A stretch of 64,000 nucleotides of DNA, from NCBI RefSeq assembly GCF_021730615.1, contig NZ_JAJLMN010000001.1:2491501-2555500 (forward strand). Direction: 5' to 3'. The translations under genes were made by a program, and so were the position numbers. This DNA is from Lichenibacterium dinghuense. Its GTDB lineage: Bacteria > Pseudomonadota > Alphaproteobacteria > Rhizobiales > Beijerinckiaceae. The notes under the pieces are model-generated. The model did no database searches. It had not been told where the DNA came from and saw only the letters and a list, made by a program, of their open reading frames with translations. Below, piece by piece: positions 46,557 to 55,976 of the stretch; within the stretch, counting starts at the first letter, position 1, and the number at the start of each line of letters is the position of its first letter.

Positions 46557-47962
46557 GCGGCGGCCTCGGCCGTCGCCCGGTCGCGGATGAAGCGCTCGAC
46601 GGCCTCGACGGCGTTGGGCAGCACGGTGAAGCGCTCGGGCCGGTGCAGCAGGTCGGCGAGGTGGGCCGGCAGGGCGGGGCGCTGGCCGGTGGCGCGCTCG
46701 ACCGCGTCCGGGAACTTCGCGGGATGCGCGGTGCCGAGCACCACCACGGGGGTGGCGGGGTCGCGCTCCAGCGCGCCGCGCGCCGCCGCAACGCCCACCG
46801 CCGTGTGGGGGTCGAGCACCACGCCGGCCTCGCGGTACGTGCGCCGCATCTCGGCCTGCGTCCCGTCCTCGTCGACCCGCACGCCGTCGAACTCGGCGCG
46901 GATGCGCGCCATGGGGCCCTCCGCGATCGCGAAGCGGCCCGACTGGCCGAGGCCCGCCATCAACCCGCGCACCGCGGCGTCGTCGCGGCCGTAGGCCTCG
47001 AACAGCAGCCGCTCGAAGTTCGACGACACCTGGATGTCCATGGAGGGGGACTGCGTCGGGCGCACGCCCTGCACCTCGTAGATGCCGGTGGCGAGGCAGC
47101 GGGCCAGGATGTCGTTCTCGTTGGTGGCGACGACCAGCCGGTCGACCGGCAGGCCCATGGACTTGGCGATCCAGCCCGCCAGCACGTCGCCGAAGTTGCC
47201 GGTCGGCACCGCGAAGGACACCTTCCGGTGCGGCGCGCCGAGCGCGACCGCGCCGGTGAAGAAGTAGACGAGCTGGGCCAGCACGCGCGCCCAATTGATC
47301 GAGTTGACCCCGGACAGGTTCATCTCGTCGCGGAAGCCGTGGTGGTTGAACATGGCCTTCACGATGGCCTGGCAGTCGTCGAAGGTGCCCTCCACCGCGA
47401 TCGCGTGGATGTTGGGCGCGTCGACGCCGGTCATCTGGCGGCGCTGCACGTCCGACACGCGGCCGTGCGGGTAGAGGATGAAGACGTCGACGGCGGGCAG
47501 GCCGCGGAAGGCCTCGATGGCGGCCGCGCCCGTGTCGCCCGAGGTGGCGCCCACCACGGTGGTGCGCCGGCCGCGGCGCCCCAGCACCTCCTGCATCATG
47601 CGCCCGAGCAACTGCATCGCCACGTCCTTGAAGGCGAGCGTGGGGCCGTGGAAGATCTCGAGCAGGTACAAGTTGCTGTCGAGCTGGCTCAGCGGCACCA
47701 CGGCCGGGTGGCGGAAGGTGCCGTAGGCGCCCTCCGTCATGGCCCGCAGGGCGCCGGGCGCGAAGCAGTCGCCCGTGAAGGGGGCGATGAGCCGCTCCGC
47801 GACCTCCGCATAGGGGCGGCCCGCGAGGCCGGCGATGGCGGCGGCGTCGAGCGTCGGCAGGGACTCGGGCAGGTACAGGCCGCCGTCGCGCGCGAGGCCG
47901 GCCAGCAGCACGTCCTCGAAGCCGAGGCGGGGGGCCGTGCCGCGCGTCGAAAGGTAGTTCAC
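46553..47962 (-). CDS. thrC: Threonine synthase
   Basis: 469 residues. A PLP enzyme converting O-phospho-L-homoserine to L-threonine. MNYLSTRGTAPRLGFEDVLL is the usual start, the PLP lysine is in FHGPTLAFKDVAMQ (about residue 110), and SGDTGAAAIEAFRG and PTGNFGDVLAGW are the phosphate-binding loops. It is the first gene of thrC-M16-rimJ. No homoserine genes are nearby. Confidence 0.95.
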   Translation of the reverse strand: MNYLSTRGTAPRLGFEDVLLAGLARDGGLYLPESLPTLDAAAIAGLAGRPYAEVAERLIAPFTGDCFAPGALRAMTEGAYGTFRHPAVVPLSQLDSNLYLLEIFHGPTLAFKDVAMQLLGRMMQEVLGRRGRRTTVVGATSGDTGAAAIEAFRGLPAVDVFILYPHGRVSDVQRRQMTGVDAPNIHAIAVEGTFDDCQAIVKAMFNHHGFRDEMNLSGVNSINWARVLAQLVYFFTGAVALGAPHRKVSFAVPTGNFGDVLAGWIAKSMGLPVDRLVVATNENDILARCLATGIYEVQGVRPTQSPSMDIQVSSNFERLLFEAYGRDDAAVRGLMAGLGQSGRFAIAEGPMARIRAEFDGVRVDEDGTQAEMRRTYREAGVVLDPHTAVGVAAARGALERDPATPVVVLGTAHPAKFPDAVERATGQRPALPAHLADLLHRPERFTVLPNAVEAVERFIRDRATAEAAA

Positions 47963-48083
47963 GGGTCGAAGGTCCTCGAAGCCGCGCGGGGCGGCCGAAT
48001 GGGGGAGGGGGCTGGCGGGCAGTTCACCACACGTTTCGGGTGAGGCGTCAAGGCGGAGGCCGACGGGGCGCGACCGCTCCGTC

Positions 48084-49598
48084 TCACACCTCGAACCGCA
48101 CGCCCTGGGCCAGCGGCAGGGCGCGGCCGTAGTTCACGGCGTTGGTCTGGCGGCGCATGTAGCCCTTCCAGGCGTCGGAGCCGGATTCGCGCCCGCCGCC
48201 GGTCTCCTTCTCGCCCCCGAAGGCCCCGCCGATCTCGGCGCCCGAGGGCCCCATGTTGACGTTGGCGATGCCGCAGTCCGAGCCCTGCGCCGACAGGTAC
48301 CGCTCGACCTCGCGCAGGTCGTTGCCGAAGATCGAGGAGGACAGGCCCTGCGGGACCCCGTTCTGGAGCGCGATGGCCTCGTCGAGGTCGCGATACTTCA
48401 TCGCGTAGAGGATCGGCGCGAAGGTTTCCTCGACCACGGGGCCGTGCTGCCCCGGCATCTCGACCAGCGCGGGGCGGGCGTAGAACGAGCCCTCGCCGTT
48501 CACGTCCACGCGCCCGCCGCCGTGCACGGTGCCGCCGGCGGCCCGCGCCGCCTCCAGCGCCGCCTCCATGGCGAGGAAAGCGTCGCCGTCGATCAGCGGG
48601 CCCACCAGCGCGTCGCCCTCCACGGGGCTGCCGACCGCGATGGTGCGGCACACGCCGGCCAGCCGCGGCACGAGCGCGTCGTAGACGTCCTCGTGCACGA
48701 TGAGGCGGCGCAGCGTGGTGCAGCGCTGGCCGGCCGTGCCCATGGCCGCGAAGGCCACGGCGCGCAGCGTGAGGTCGAGGTCGGCCGAGGGCGTGACGAT
48801 CGAGGCGTTGTTGCCGCCGAGCTCCAGGATGGATCTTCCGAAGCGCCGCGCCAGACGCTCGCCGACCGCGCGGCCCATGCGGGTCGAGCCCGTGGCGGAG
48901 ACCACCGGCACGCGGGGATCGTCGACCAGCGCCTCGCCGACGTCGCGCCCGCCGATCAGCAGCGTCGCGAGGCCCTCCGGCGCCTCGGCGCCGAAGCGCG
49001 CGGCCGCGCGCCGGAACAGCGCGTCGACCGCCAGCGCGGTCAGCGGCGCCTTCTCGGAGGGCTTCCACACGATGGCGTCGCCGCAGACCAGCGCCAGCGC
49101 GGCGTTCCAGGACCAGACCGCGACGGGGAAGTTGAAGGCCGAGATGATGCCCACCACGCCGGCCGGGTGCCACTGCTCGGCCAGGCGATGGTCGGGCCGC
49201 TCGGAGGGCAGCACGAGGCCGCCGATCTGCCGCGACAGGCCGGTGGCGAAGTCGCAGATGTCGATCATCTCCTGGACCTCGCCGAGGCCCTCCGACGCGA
49301 CCTTGCCGACCTCTAGCGTGACGAGGCGGCCGAGCGCCGCCTTGGCGGCGCGCAGCTCCTCCCCGAGCAGGCGCACCAGCTCGCCCCGCCGCGGCGCCGG
49401 CACGAGGCGCCAGCGCAGGAAGGCCGCGTGGGCGCGGGCGACGGCCTCGGGCACGGCCGCGGCGGGCGTCTCGGCCGCGGCGCCGATGCTCTCGCCGGTG
49501 ATGGGCGAGCGCGCGGTGAGCGTGCCGCCGATGAAGCGCTCCTCCGCGACGCCGAGGTCGGCGAGGATGCGGCGGACGTCGGCGGCGATGGCGGTCAT
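48084..49598 (-). CDS. Aldehyde dehydrogenase, ALDH7/AmaB (piperidine-6-carboxylate dehydrogenase) type
   Basis: 504 residues from MTAIAADVRRIL. The catalytic Cys is in GTAGQRCTTLR, Glu in LELGGNNASIV, and NAD binding in SATGSTRMG. The C-terminal GGAFGGEKETGGGRESGSDA then WKGYMRRQTNAVNYG is characteristic of antiquitin/ALDH7, which oxidises aminoadipate semialdehyde in lysine breakdown. The N-terminal extension seen upstream in frame is unlikely to be translated. Pathway partners are not nearby. Confidence 0.88.
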   Translation of the reverse strand: MTAIAADVRRILADLGVAEERFIGGTLTARSPITGESIGAAAETPAAAVPEAVARAHAAFLRWRLVPAPRRGELVRLLGEELRAAKAALGRLVTLEVGKVASEGLGEVQEMIDICDFATGLSRQIGGLVLPSERPDHRLAEQWHPAGVVGIISAFNFPVAVWSWNAALALVCGDAIVWKPSEKAPLTALAVDALFRRAAARFGAEAPEGLATLLIGGRDVGEALVDDPRVPVVSATGSTRMGRAVGERLARRFGRSILELGGNNASIVTPSADLDLTLRAVAFAAMGTAGQRCTTLRRLIVHEDVYDALVPRLAGVCRTIAVGSPVEGDALVGPLIDGDAFLAMEAALEAARAAGGTVHGGGRVDVNGEGSFYARPALVEMPGQHGPVVEETFAPILYAMKYRDLDEAIALQNGVPQGLSSSIFGNDLREVERYLSAQGSDCGIANVNMGPSGAEIGGAFGGEKETGGGRESGSDAWKGYMRRQTNAVNYGRALPLAQGVRFEV

Positions 49599-49654
49599 GG
49601 CGCGGGGTCTCGGCGGGTGCGGTCGCGCTTCTATAGCGCATCGGCGACGGCCGC

Positions 49655-49913
49655 GCCCTTCCCCCCTCCGGGGAGAAGGTGACCCGACGACGTCGGGTCG
49701 GATGAGGGGTCGGGGCGCGGTGCTCTCCGCTGTCATCCCGGCCTTGAGCCGGGATCCAGCGGTGCGGCGGGGTGCCCCTTCGGCCGGTGGAACCCAGCCG
49801 TTCGGTCGGATCCCGGCTCAAGGCCGGGATGACAGGTCTGGGAGGGCAGCGCCAGGCCCCCTCATCCGTCAGGCTCCGCCTGACACCTTCTCCCGCGAGG
49901 GGAGAAGGGCACT
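49655..49913. repeat. Nested inverted repeats: RIME-like arms around a 27-bp perfect inverted repeat
   Basis: The outer arms (49660-49718 and 49856-49912) are inverted two-hairpin elements with CCCCTCATCCG ends and CTTCTCCC-type stems; the inner stems differ (ACCCGACG-TCGTCGGGT and TCAGGC-TCC-GCCTGA). Between them lies a perfect 27-bp inverted repeat (49731-49757 and 49808-49834) beginning TGTCATCCCGG. No gene is inside. The design is that of the DUF559 unit, but empty. Confidence 0.85.
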
Positions 49914-49916
49914 CGC

Positions 49917-51083
49917 TCACTCCTCCAGCTCGTCCTTCGCCACCCCGTAGGCCCAGTCGAGCCAGCCCGTCAGCGCTTCGACGTCGGCCGTCTCGACGGT
50001 GGCGCCGCACCACACGCGCAGGCCCGCGGGGGCGTCGCGGTAGGAGGCGATGTCGTAGGCCACGCCCTCGCGCTCCAGCAGCGCCGACAGCTTCTTCGCG
50101 AACGCCGCCTGCTCGGCCTCGGGCCGGGCCGTGACGGCGGGGTCGACCACGCGCAGGCAGACCGAGGTGTTGGACTGGATCGCGGGGTCCTGCGCGAGGT
50201 TGGCGATCCAGGGGGTGCGCCGCACCCAGGCGTCGAGCGCCGCCGCGTTGCGGTCCGCGCGGGCCACCAGCCCGTCGAGCCCGCCGACCGAGCGGCCCCA
50301 CTCCAGCGCGTCGAGGTAATCCTCCACGCACAGCATGGAGGGCGTGTTGATCGTGTCGCCCTTGAAGATCCCCTCGATCAGCTTGCCGCCCGACACCATG
50401 CGGAAGATTTTGGGGAGCGGCCGCGGCGGCTCGAAGCTCAGCAGCCGCTCGACGGCGCGGGGGGACAGCACCAGCATGCCGTGCGCCGCCTCGCCGCCCA
50501 TCGCCTTCTGCCAGGAGAAGGTGACGACGTCCAACCTGTCCCACGGCAGGCGCTGCGCGAAGGCCGCCGAGGTGGCGTCGCAGATCGTCAGGCCCGCGCG
50601 GTCCGCCGGGATCGCGGCGCCGGCCGGCACGCGGCAGCCCGAGGTGGTGCCGTTCCACGTGAAAACCACGTCGTGGTCGAAATCGACCTCGGCGAAGTCG
50701 ACGACCTGGCCGTAGGGCGCCTTCAGCACGCGGGCGTCCGGCAGGCGGAGCTGCTTCACGGCGTCCGTCACCCAGGACTCGCCGAAGGACTCCCAGGCCA
50801 GCAGGTCGACGGGCCGCGCCCCGAGCAGGCTCCACATCGCCATCTCGACCGCGCCGGTGTCAGAGGCCGGCACGATGCCGATCCGGTAGTCGGCCGGCAC
50901 CTCCAGCACTTCGCGGGTGAGGGTGATGGCGGCCTGCAGCTTGTCCCGGCCGACCGGCGCGCGGTGCGAGCGGCCGAGCGCCGCGCCCTCCAGCGCTTCG
51001 AGCGACCAGCCGGGGCGCTTGGCGCAGGGGCCGGAGGAGAAGCAGGGGTTGGCCGGCCGGCGGGCCGGGGGGGTGCGCGTCAT
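49917..51083 (-). CDS. serC: Phosphoserine aminotransferase
   Basis: 388 residues of the alphaproteobacterial-type SerC. It converts 3-phosphohydroxypyruvate to phosphoserine with PLP. The Schiff-base lysine is in [11 protein letters not shown] (about 195); [20 protein letters not shown] is the typical start. The second of two adjacent ATGs was chosen because GAGGG is 6 bp before it. serA is not adjacent. Its promoter faces the low-GC island. Confidence 0.93.
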   Translation of the reverse strand: MTRTPPARRPANPCFSSGPCAKRPGWSLEALEGAALGRSHRAPVGRDKLQAAITLTREVLEVPADYRIGIVPASDTGAVEMAMWSLLGARPVDLLAWESFGESWVTDAVKQLRLPDARVLKAPYGQVVDFAEVDFDHDVVFTWNGTTSGCRVPAGAAIPADRAGLTICDATSAAFAQRLPWDRLDVVTFSWQKAMGGEAAHGMLVLSPRAVERLLSFEPPRPLPKIFRMVSGGKLIEGIFKGDTINTPSMLCVEDYLDALEWGRSVGGLDGLVARADRNAAALDAWVRRTPWIANLAQDPAIQSNTSVCLRVVDPAVTARPEAEQAAFAKKLSALLEREGVAYDIASYRDAPAGLRVWCGATVETADVEALTGWLDWAYGVAKDELEE

Positions 51084-51782
51084 CATGAGCCCTCGGGACG
51101 GGGGTGGCGGGGTCGGCGAGGGTGGTGGGGGAGGAGGGGAGGGGGTGTCAAGGCGGGCGGTGTTTCGGATTTCTTTGCACGGAGCTGAAAAACAATGGCA
51201 TGTTGTTCGGTGAATTCTATCGGGATCGAACGTCCATGCCCCTACTCGCTCTCTGGGCGACGAACCAGGAAGCTGTCGATCAGTTCAGTATCGAGCAGGT
51301 GGTCGCAACAGCAGGCGATGGCATTCTGCGCGATCAATCTATATGTTCGAAAGAATTAAGAGAATACCTATCACAGATTTCAACAAACAAGATCGAGCAA
51401 TATGTCGCTCATTGTCTCGGCATTGCATTTACCCGAAGCGGAATGGTGCTCCAGGATTTGGTCAATGAGCTTGGCCGGAGGCTTGAGTATGGTGTCAAAA
51501 ACGGGCGCTATCAAGGAACCAGCAATGCGATCGGCTATGACGGACTCTGGATGTCCCCAGAAGATCATACCATTATTGCAGAGGTAAAGACCACAGATAG
51601 TTATCGTATATTGCTTGATACACTGATCGCCTACCGTGAAAAGCTGATAGCGGAAAGGTCGATTGTTTCGACCTCTTCGGTTTTGATCGTCGTCGGTCGA
51701 CAAGATACAGGCGAGTTAGAGGCGCAGATTCGCGGGTCAAGGCATGCTTGGGATATTCGCCTCATCAGCGTGGAGTCGCTAG

Positions 51783-52657
51783 GCCGTGTGGACGAATTTA
51801 GAGCAGCAACGCTTTTGGGGATTCCCTTGCTGGCTCAGGTCTGATTCTCATGCCCCGAGGCATTCGGGGGGTGAGATCGATGTCGACGCGAATGACGGAG
51901 CAAGACTGGACGCATACACTCGCGGTGTTCCGCGCCTGCCTTCCCCGGCGGGGACGGAAGGCAACAGATGATCGGCTTTTTCTTGAAGCGCTTCATTTTT
52001 TCAGCGTCGAAAATGTTCGCTGGCGCGCTTTGCCCGAGCGCTTCGGTTTGTGGAACAGCGTGTGGAAGCGGTTTGATCGGTTAAGCCAGGCCGGCGTGTT
52101 CGAAGCCTTCTTCGACACGCTCGCGTCGATGAGCGACACCGCTCATCTCGTTCAGATGTTCGACTCGACTATCGTGCGCGCCCATGTGTCGGCAGCCGGC
52201 GCAAAAGGGGGCAGCACGGACAAGCCCTCGGTCGCTCTCGCGGCGGCTTCACCACGAAGATCCATGCCAAGTCCGACGCTTCCGGCGACATCATCGCCTT
52301 TGATCTGACCGGCGGTGAAGCTTCCGACGGGCGACACTTCGAAACCCTGCTCGACATCGGCCCCGATCTTCAGCCCCGTGCCGTGATCTGCGACAAGGGC
52401 TATGCCAGCAAAGCCAACCGAGACGCCGCGAGGACGCGCGGTATCGCCCCTGTGATCCCCCACAAAGCGAACGAGAAGAACAAGCCGGCCTTCTTCGCTC
52501 GCACCCTTTACAAGGCCCGGGCCCGCATCGAGCAGGGCATCGGTCGGCTGAAGCGCTTCAAGCGCGTCGCCCTCCGATGCGAGAAGACCGCAAGAAACTT
52601 CCGATCCATCGTCGCTTTCGCCGCAGGACTGTGCTTGGTCAAATTCGTCCACACCGC
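51783..52657 (+). mobile_element. IS5-family insertion sequence (IS427/IS1031-like), 875 bp
   Basis: Terminal inverted repeats GCCGTGTGGACGAATTT (left) and AAATTCGTCCACACCGC (right). It is flanked by CTAG on both sides (51779-51782 and 52658-52661), which can be read as a 4-bp CTAG or a 2-bp TA duplication. It encodes a transposase in two overlapping frames. It looks structurally intact. Confidence 0.9.
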
Positions 52658-52661
52658 CTAG
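51880..52661 (+). CDS. IS5-family transposase, two frames joined by likely programmed -1 frameshift
   Basis: OrfA (from MSTRMTEQDWTHTL) covers the DUF4096-like N-terminus (RRGRKATDDRLFLEAL) and the first DDE aspartate (MFDSTIVRAHVSAAG). At AAAAGGGGG (52203-52211) a -1 shift joins it to QHGQALGRSRGGFTTKIHAK, then AVICDKGYASKANR (second Asp) and YKARARIEQGIGRLKRFK (Glu). Such A4G shifts are typical in this IS group. The stop TAG is formed partly by the target duplication. Function is likely retained. Confidence 0.8.
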
Positions 52662-52669
52662 TCGCTTTA

Positions 52670-53724
52670 GAGCTGCTGCCGCTCAGGTTGGCTCGGGCGA
52701 GGTAGCGCAGGGGGCGGTGCTGTGATTCGGTGGTGGCCGGATCACGGAGAAGACCGATGCCCCGAGCTTTGTCGCTGGACCTGCGCGAGCGGGTGATTGC
52801 CGCCATCGAGGAGGGCGCGTCCTGCCGCGAGGCGGCGGAGCGCTTCAGCGTCGGGGTGGCGACGGCCATCCGGTGGCGCGCACGCTTCCGGGCCGAGGGC
52901 GAGATCGCGGCCAAGCCGATGGGTGGGGACCGGCACTCCCACCGAACTGAGGCCCATTCGGCCGCCATCCTGAAGGCCTACGAGGCGCGCCCGCAGATCT
53001 ATCTGCGCGAGGTGAGGGACGTGCTGGGGGAAAGCGGCGCCACGGCAAGCCTGAGCGGGCTGTCCCGCTTCTTCCGGCGTCACGGCATCACCCGTAAAAA
53101 GGGGATCTGCACGCCGCCGAACAGGACAGGCCCGACGTGATGGAGGCACGCGAGGCCCGGTTCGAGGGGCAACTCGACATCGACCCTGATCGCGTCGTGT
53201 TCCTGGACGAGACCGCCACCGCCACCAACATGGAGCGGCGTTACGGGCGGGCTCCGCGGGGCGAGCGCTGCCGCATCGCGGTGCCCCACGGCCACTACAA
53301 GACCACCACCGTCACGGCCGCCCTGCGGGCGAGCGGTCCTTCGCGATCGACCTCATGGACGGGGCCACAAACGGGACGCGGTTCCTATGCTACGTCACCG
53401 GCACGCTCGTGCCCGCGCTCAAACCAGGTGACACGGTCGTCATGGACAACCTCGCGGCCCACAAGGTGACCGGCGTCCGGCAGGCCATCAAAGCGGCGGG
53501 GGCGAAGCTGCTCTACCTTCCGGCCTACAGCCCGGACTTCAACCCGATCGAGCAAGCCTTCGCAAAGCTGAAGGCCCTGCTGCGCACCGCGGCGGCCCGC
53601 ACTGTCCCCGACCTGTGGGCTGCCATCCGCGACGCCTTCACGCGCTTCAGACCCGATGAGTGCCGAAACTATCTCGCTGCAGCAGGCTACGATGCCTATG
53701 ACCCAACCTGAGCGGCAACAGCTC
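52670..53724 (+). mobile_element. IS630-family insertion sequence, 1055 bp
   Basis: Terminal inverted repeats start GAGCTGCTGCCGCTCAGGTTGG (left; right end CCAACCTGAGCGGCAACAGCTC), flanked by a TA duplication (52668-52669 and 53725-53726), the standard IS630 target. It inserted 8 bp from the IS5 element in the same host gene. Its transposase is in three frames. Confidence 0.9.
52757..53711 (+). pseudogene. IS630-family transposase, frameshifted
   Basis: Frame 1 (52757-53140, MPRALSLDLRERVIAAI with an HTH) ends after RHGITRKKGIC. A -1 shift at A5G (53095-53100) leads to HAAEQDRPDVMEAREARFEG and FLDETATATNM (first Asp); this shift is likely programmed. A second, probably degenerate shift near 53320-53345 is needed to reach VVMDNLAAHK (second Asp) and YSPDFNPIEQAFAKLK (Glu). 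The DDE residues survive but the second shift should inactivate it. Confidence 0.82.
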
Positions 53725-54401
53725 TAGTGAAACTGAAGGAAAATACAGAAGCGTCAGAGACCAGTCGCAAGATTAGAAGCATTCTGGCGCCCATGGAATA
53801 CACGAAGCTCGATAAGCTTATTGAAATCGTGTTCACCGCGGCAACGGACTCCGAGGGTGGTGCTGATCCGCCGCAGATGGAGCGTGATGAGCCTAGCTTG
53901 GAATTACAGACCAGCGGCGACCGAAGAGATGTGGACAAACTCCAGCTTTGTCGCGAACGAATTGCGCTCACTGTGTCGGGGAAATTTGGAACTTCATTGA
54001 TCAAGAGAAGTCGGGCGATGTATTGGAGCGCGGATCATACAAGACGCATGATTTGTGCTATTTCGAAGCGATATGAACGTCGCGGTGCTCCACCATACTG
54101 GTACGCATATCACCCGCAATGGGATGATTTTCTCAAAGATGATCTAAATTCCGTCTTCGTCCTTGGGTGCGCGGATCTGCCAAAAGCGTTTGTCATACCA
54201 CGTACGGTCATGCAGACACTGCTCCCAGGACTTAATATAACCATTCGAGAAGGGAACTCGTATTACTGGCACATTCACATCAATGAGCGTAATGCGGGTG
54301 ATTATAGCATATCGCTGCCGAAAATGGCATCAGCATTTAGTTTGAAATCTTTCGAGACGGCGCTCAAACTGTTGTGACGACACAGAACAAAGGATCGATT
54401 G

Positions 54402-54551
54402 ATGATGGTTGCTAATGCTGCGAAAGCCGAAATCGCGCGGCGCTTTACCGAGGAGATCGATGCCATCGCGAGCCGCAGAGCGGCGCCCGACTGCGCCGAG
54501 CGGTTGCGCGTATTCCACGCTTGGTTCGACGCTGAATGCGCGCGGATATAG
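54402..54551 (+). CDS. Very small hypothetical protein downstream of the split gene
   Basis: 49 residues beginning MMVANAAKAEIARRFTEEID and ending FDAECARI. AAAGGA lies about 10 bp before the ATG. It follows the acquired split gene by 24 bp on the same strand and may have been its partner. No family is recognised. It is too short for most gene callers. Confidence 0.4.
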   Translation: MMVANAAKAEIARRFTEEIDAIASRRAAPDCAERLRVFHAWFDAECARI

Positions 54552-54979
54552 GACGGTAGCGCAGACCTCGGAACTGCGGCGAGGCCGAACCGGATGACGG
54601 CTGACCGTTCAGCCCCTGTATTGCTCGATTGAAGCAGGGGGCCGAGGCTATGTCCGACGCGCCGCGTTTCAAGCACCGCATCCTGTCGTCCGGCGAGCAC
54701 GGTGTGACATCTCCCGACGTCAAAAGCCCCTGCGCGATCGCGAACACGCAGGTGGACGCCCGCCGTGGCGCCGAGGCCCTTCTGGCACAATTTCGGCGCC
54801 TCGGCCTCCCGATCCGCCCTCGGACCGAGCGGCAGAAGTCCGAAGCCGCTCGATCGACCGCGTCAGGCTGGCCGCCTTCGTCGCGCGTGCGACTTCCGCT
54901 CTCTCTCCCGTCATCGCGTCGCTGCGCTCGCGATGACGGCGCGTGCGGGCCCGAAGACTCCTCGCGCGTCGTCGCCCCC
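54552..54979. other. 428 bp with one palindrome and no supported gene
   Basis: The sequence returns to high GC here. A 10-bp perfect stem CGTCATCGCG/CGCGATGACG with a 10-nt loop lies at 54909-54938, a common dispersed palindrome type in Hyphomicrobiales. Open frames on both strands lack starts and recognisable products. Confidence 0.5.
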
Positions 54980-55588
54980 TCACTCCGCCCCGTCGCCCTT
55001 CGCGTCCCCCTGCGCCGGCTCCGGGCCGGCCCCCCCGATGTTAGCGAGGGCCGTCATGCGCTCGACGCTGATCTGGGTCAGCCGCCGCACGGTGTTGCGC
55101 CGCAGCGCCGCCCGTTCGGGGCCCTCGCCGGGCAGGCGGTCGCGCTGGAAGATGTAGTTGGATTCCAGGGCGACGAGCTTCGTGAAGGCGGCCACGTCGG
55201 TGTGGATATTCTCGCGCAGGTGGAAGGTCGACTGCACGCCCACCAGCGCCGCCGTCAGCGCGGTCACGGTCACGGTGGGCGTCTTCAGGCGCTGCGTGTT
55301 GTCGGCCGTGGTCGAGGCGGTCAGCAGCGTCGCGGCGAGGCCGAGCAGGATGGTGGCGCTCTGCACCGCGATGTTGATCCGGTTCCAGACCTGGAAGTCC
55401 CGCATGGACGCGCCGATGTGGTTGTCGAGCGCCTGCTCCATGAGGTCCGACGGCGGGCTGACGACGCTGTGCGGCGGCGCGGCGCCGATCCAGGCCGCCA
55501 CGGCGACGAGCCCGACCACGCCGAGGCCCACCGCCAGCGCCACGCCCAGGCCCCTCGCCGTCCATCCCTCGGTGTATCGCGACAACAT
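54980..55588 (-). CDS. Membrane protein of unknown function
   Basis: 202 residues from MLSRYTEGWTARG. One membrane helix near the start (LGVALAVGLGVVGLVAVAAW), a linker with DLMEQALDNHIGASMRDFQV, then a second hydrophobic region (INIAVQSATILLGLAATLLT), and a cytoplasmic or periplasmic tail with FTKLVALESNYIFQRDRL. No family is recognised. It is divergent from the iron-siderophore operon. Confidence 0.65.
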   Translation of the reverse strand: MLSRYTEGWTARGLGVALAVGLGVVGLVAVAAWIGAAPPHSVVSPPSDLMEQALDNHIGASMRDFQVWNRINIAVQSATILLGLAATLLTASTTADNTQRLKTPTVTVTALTAALVGVQSTFHLRENIHTDVAAFTKLVALESNYIFQRDRLPGEGPERAALRRNTVRRLTQISVERMTALANIGGAGPEPAQGDAKGDGAE

Positions 55589-55976
55589 GCGGCGCCCCCG
55601 CGGCGGTGACGATCGAGGGTTGCTTTCGGGGGGCTCCGCGTCAAGCCCTGCACGCGGCGGCCCCGCCCGTCCCCGCGCGGGGAGGAGGGGACGCCCGCCG
55701 CGCGGTCCCACATTCGTCAAGGCGCGCTCCGTAGCATTGGGCTCCGATCCGCCGCGGTGAGCCTCCAGCGCCAAGCCCGCGCGGCCGCGGGATGGCGGCG
55801 CGGCGAAGACGACGCCCAAGATCGCCGCAAGCATCGCCGGTTTCGAACCATTCCAATTCTCGTGTCGAGATTTGAACGGCTCTGATCTGATCTGCCGCGC
55901 TGCGTGCGAGGTGCCATCCTCCGCGGAGATGACATAGACAGTCCGCCGATCTTCTCTGTCCCGCGAGGCCCCGCTG
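55589..55976. other. Divergent promoter region of the siderophore-uptake operon
   Basis: 388 bp between a membrane-protein gene and the uptake operon. An imperfect inverted repeat (AATTCTCG-TGT-CGAGATTT, 55855-55873) is the only candidate operator; it does not match an Irr or Fur consensus well. No gene is supported here. Confidence 0.35.

Larger units (their letters stand above)
51200..54377 (+). pseudogene. Low-GC PD-(D/E)XK-like gene split by two insertion sequences
   Basis: Three genomic pieces (51200-51782, 52662-52669, 53727-54377) join into one 413-codon frame when the IS5-type and IS630-type elements and their target duplications are removed: RLISVESL + VAL + VKLKENTEAS. The N-terminal half has GYDGLWMSPEDHTIIAEVK, a likely D...ExK nuclease core, then SSVLIVVGRQDTGELEAQIR. 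The C-terminal half has SRKIRSILAPMEYTKLDKLI. Base composition is about 45-50% GC against about 70% around it. It is probably a foreign defence-type nuclease that has been inactivated. The family name is not known to me. Confidence 0.85.

Noticed and set aside
52383-52661. Independent 92-residue plus-strand gene
   Set aside because: It is the second half of the IS5-family transposase, reached by the -1 frameshift, and contains its DDE residues.
54629-55609. Plus-strand frame of 326 codons
   Set aside because: Its second half is antisense to the membrane-protein gene at 54980-55588, and the first part has no codon bias or family match.
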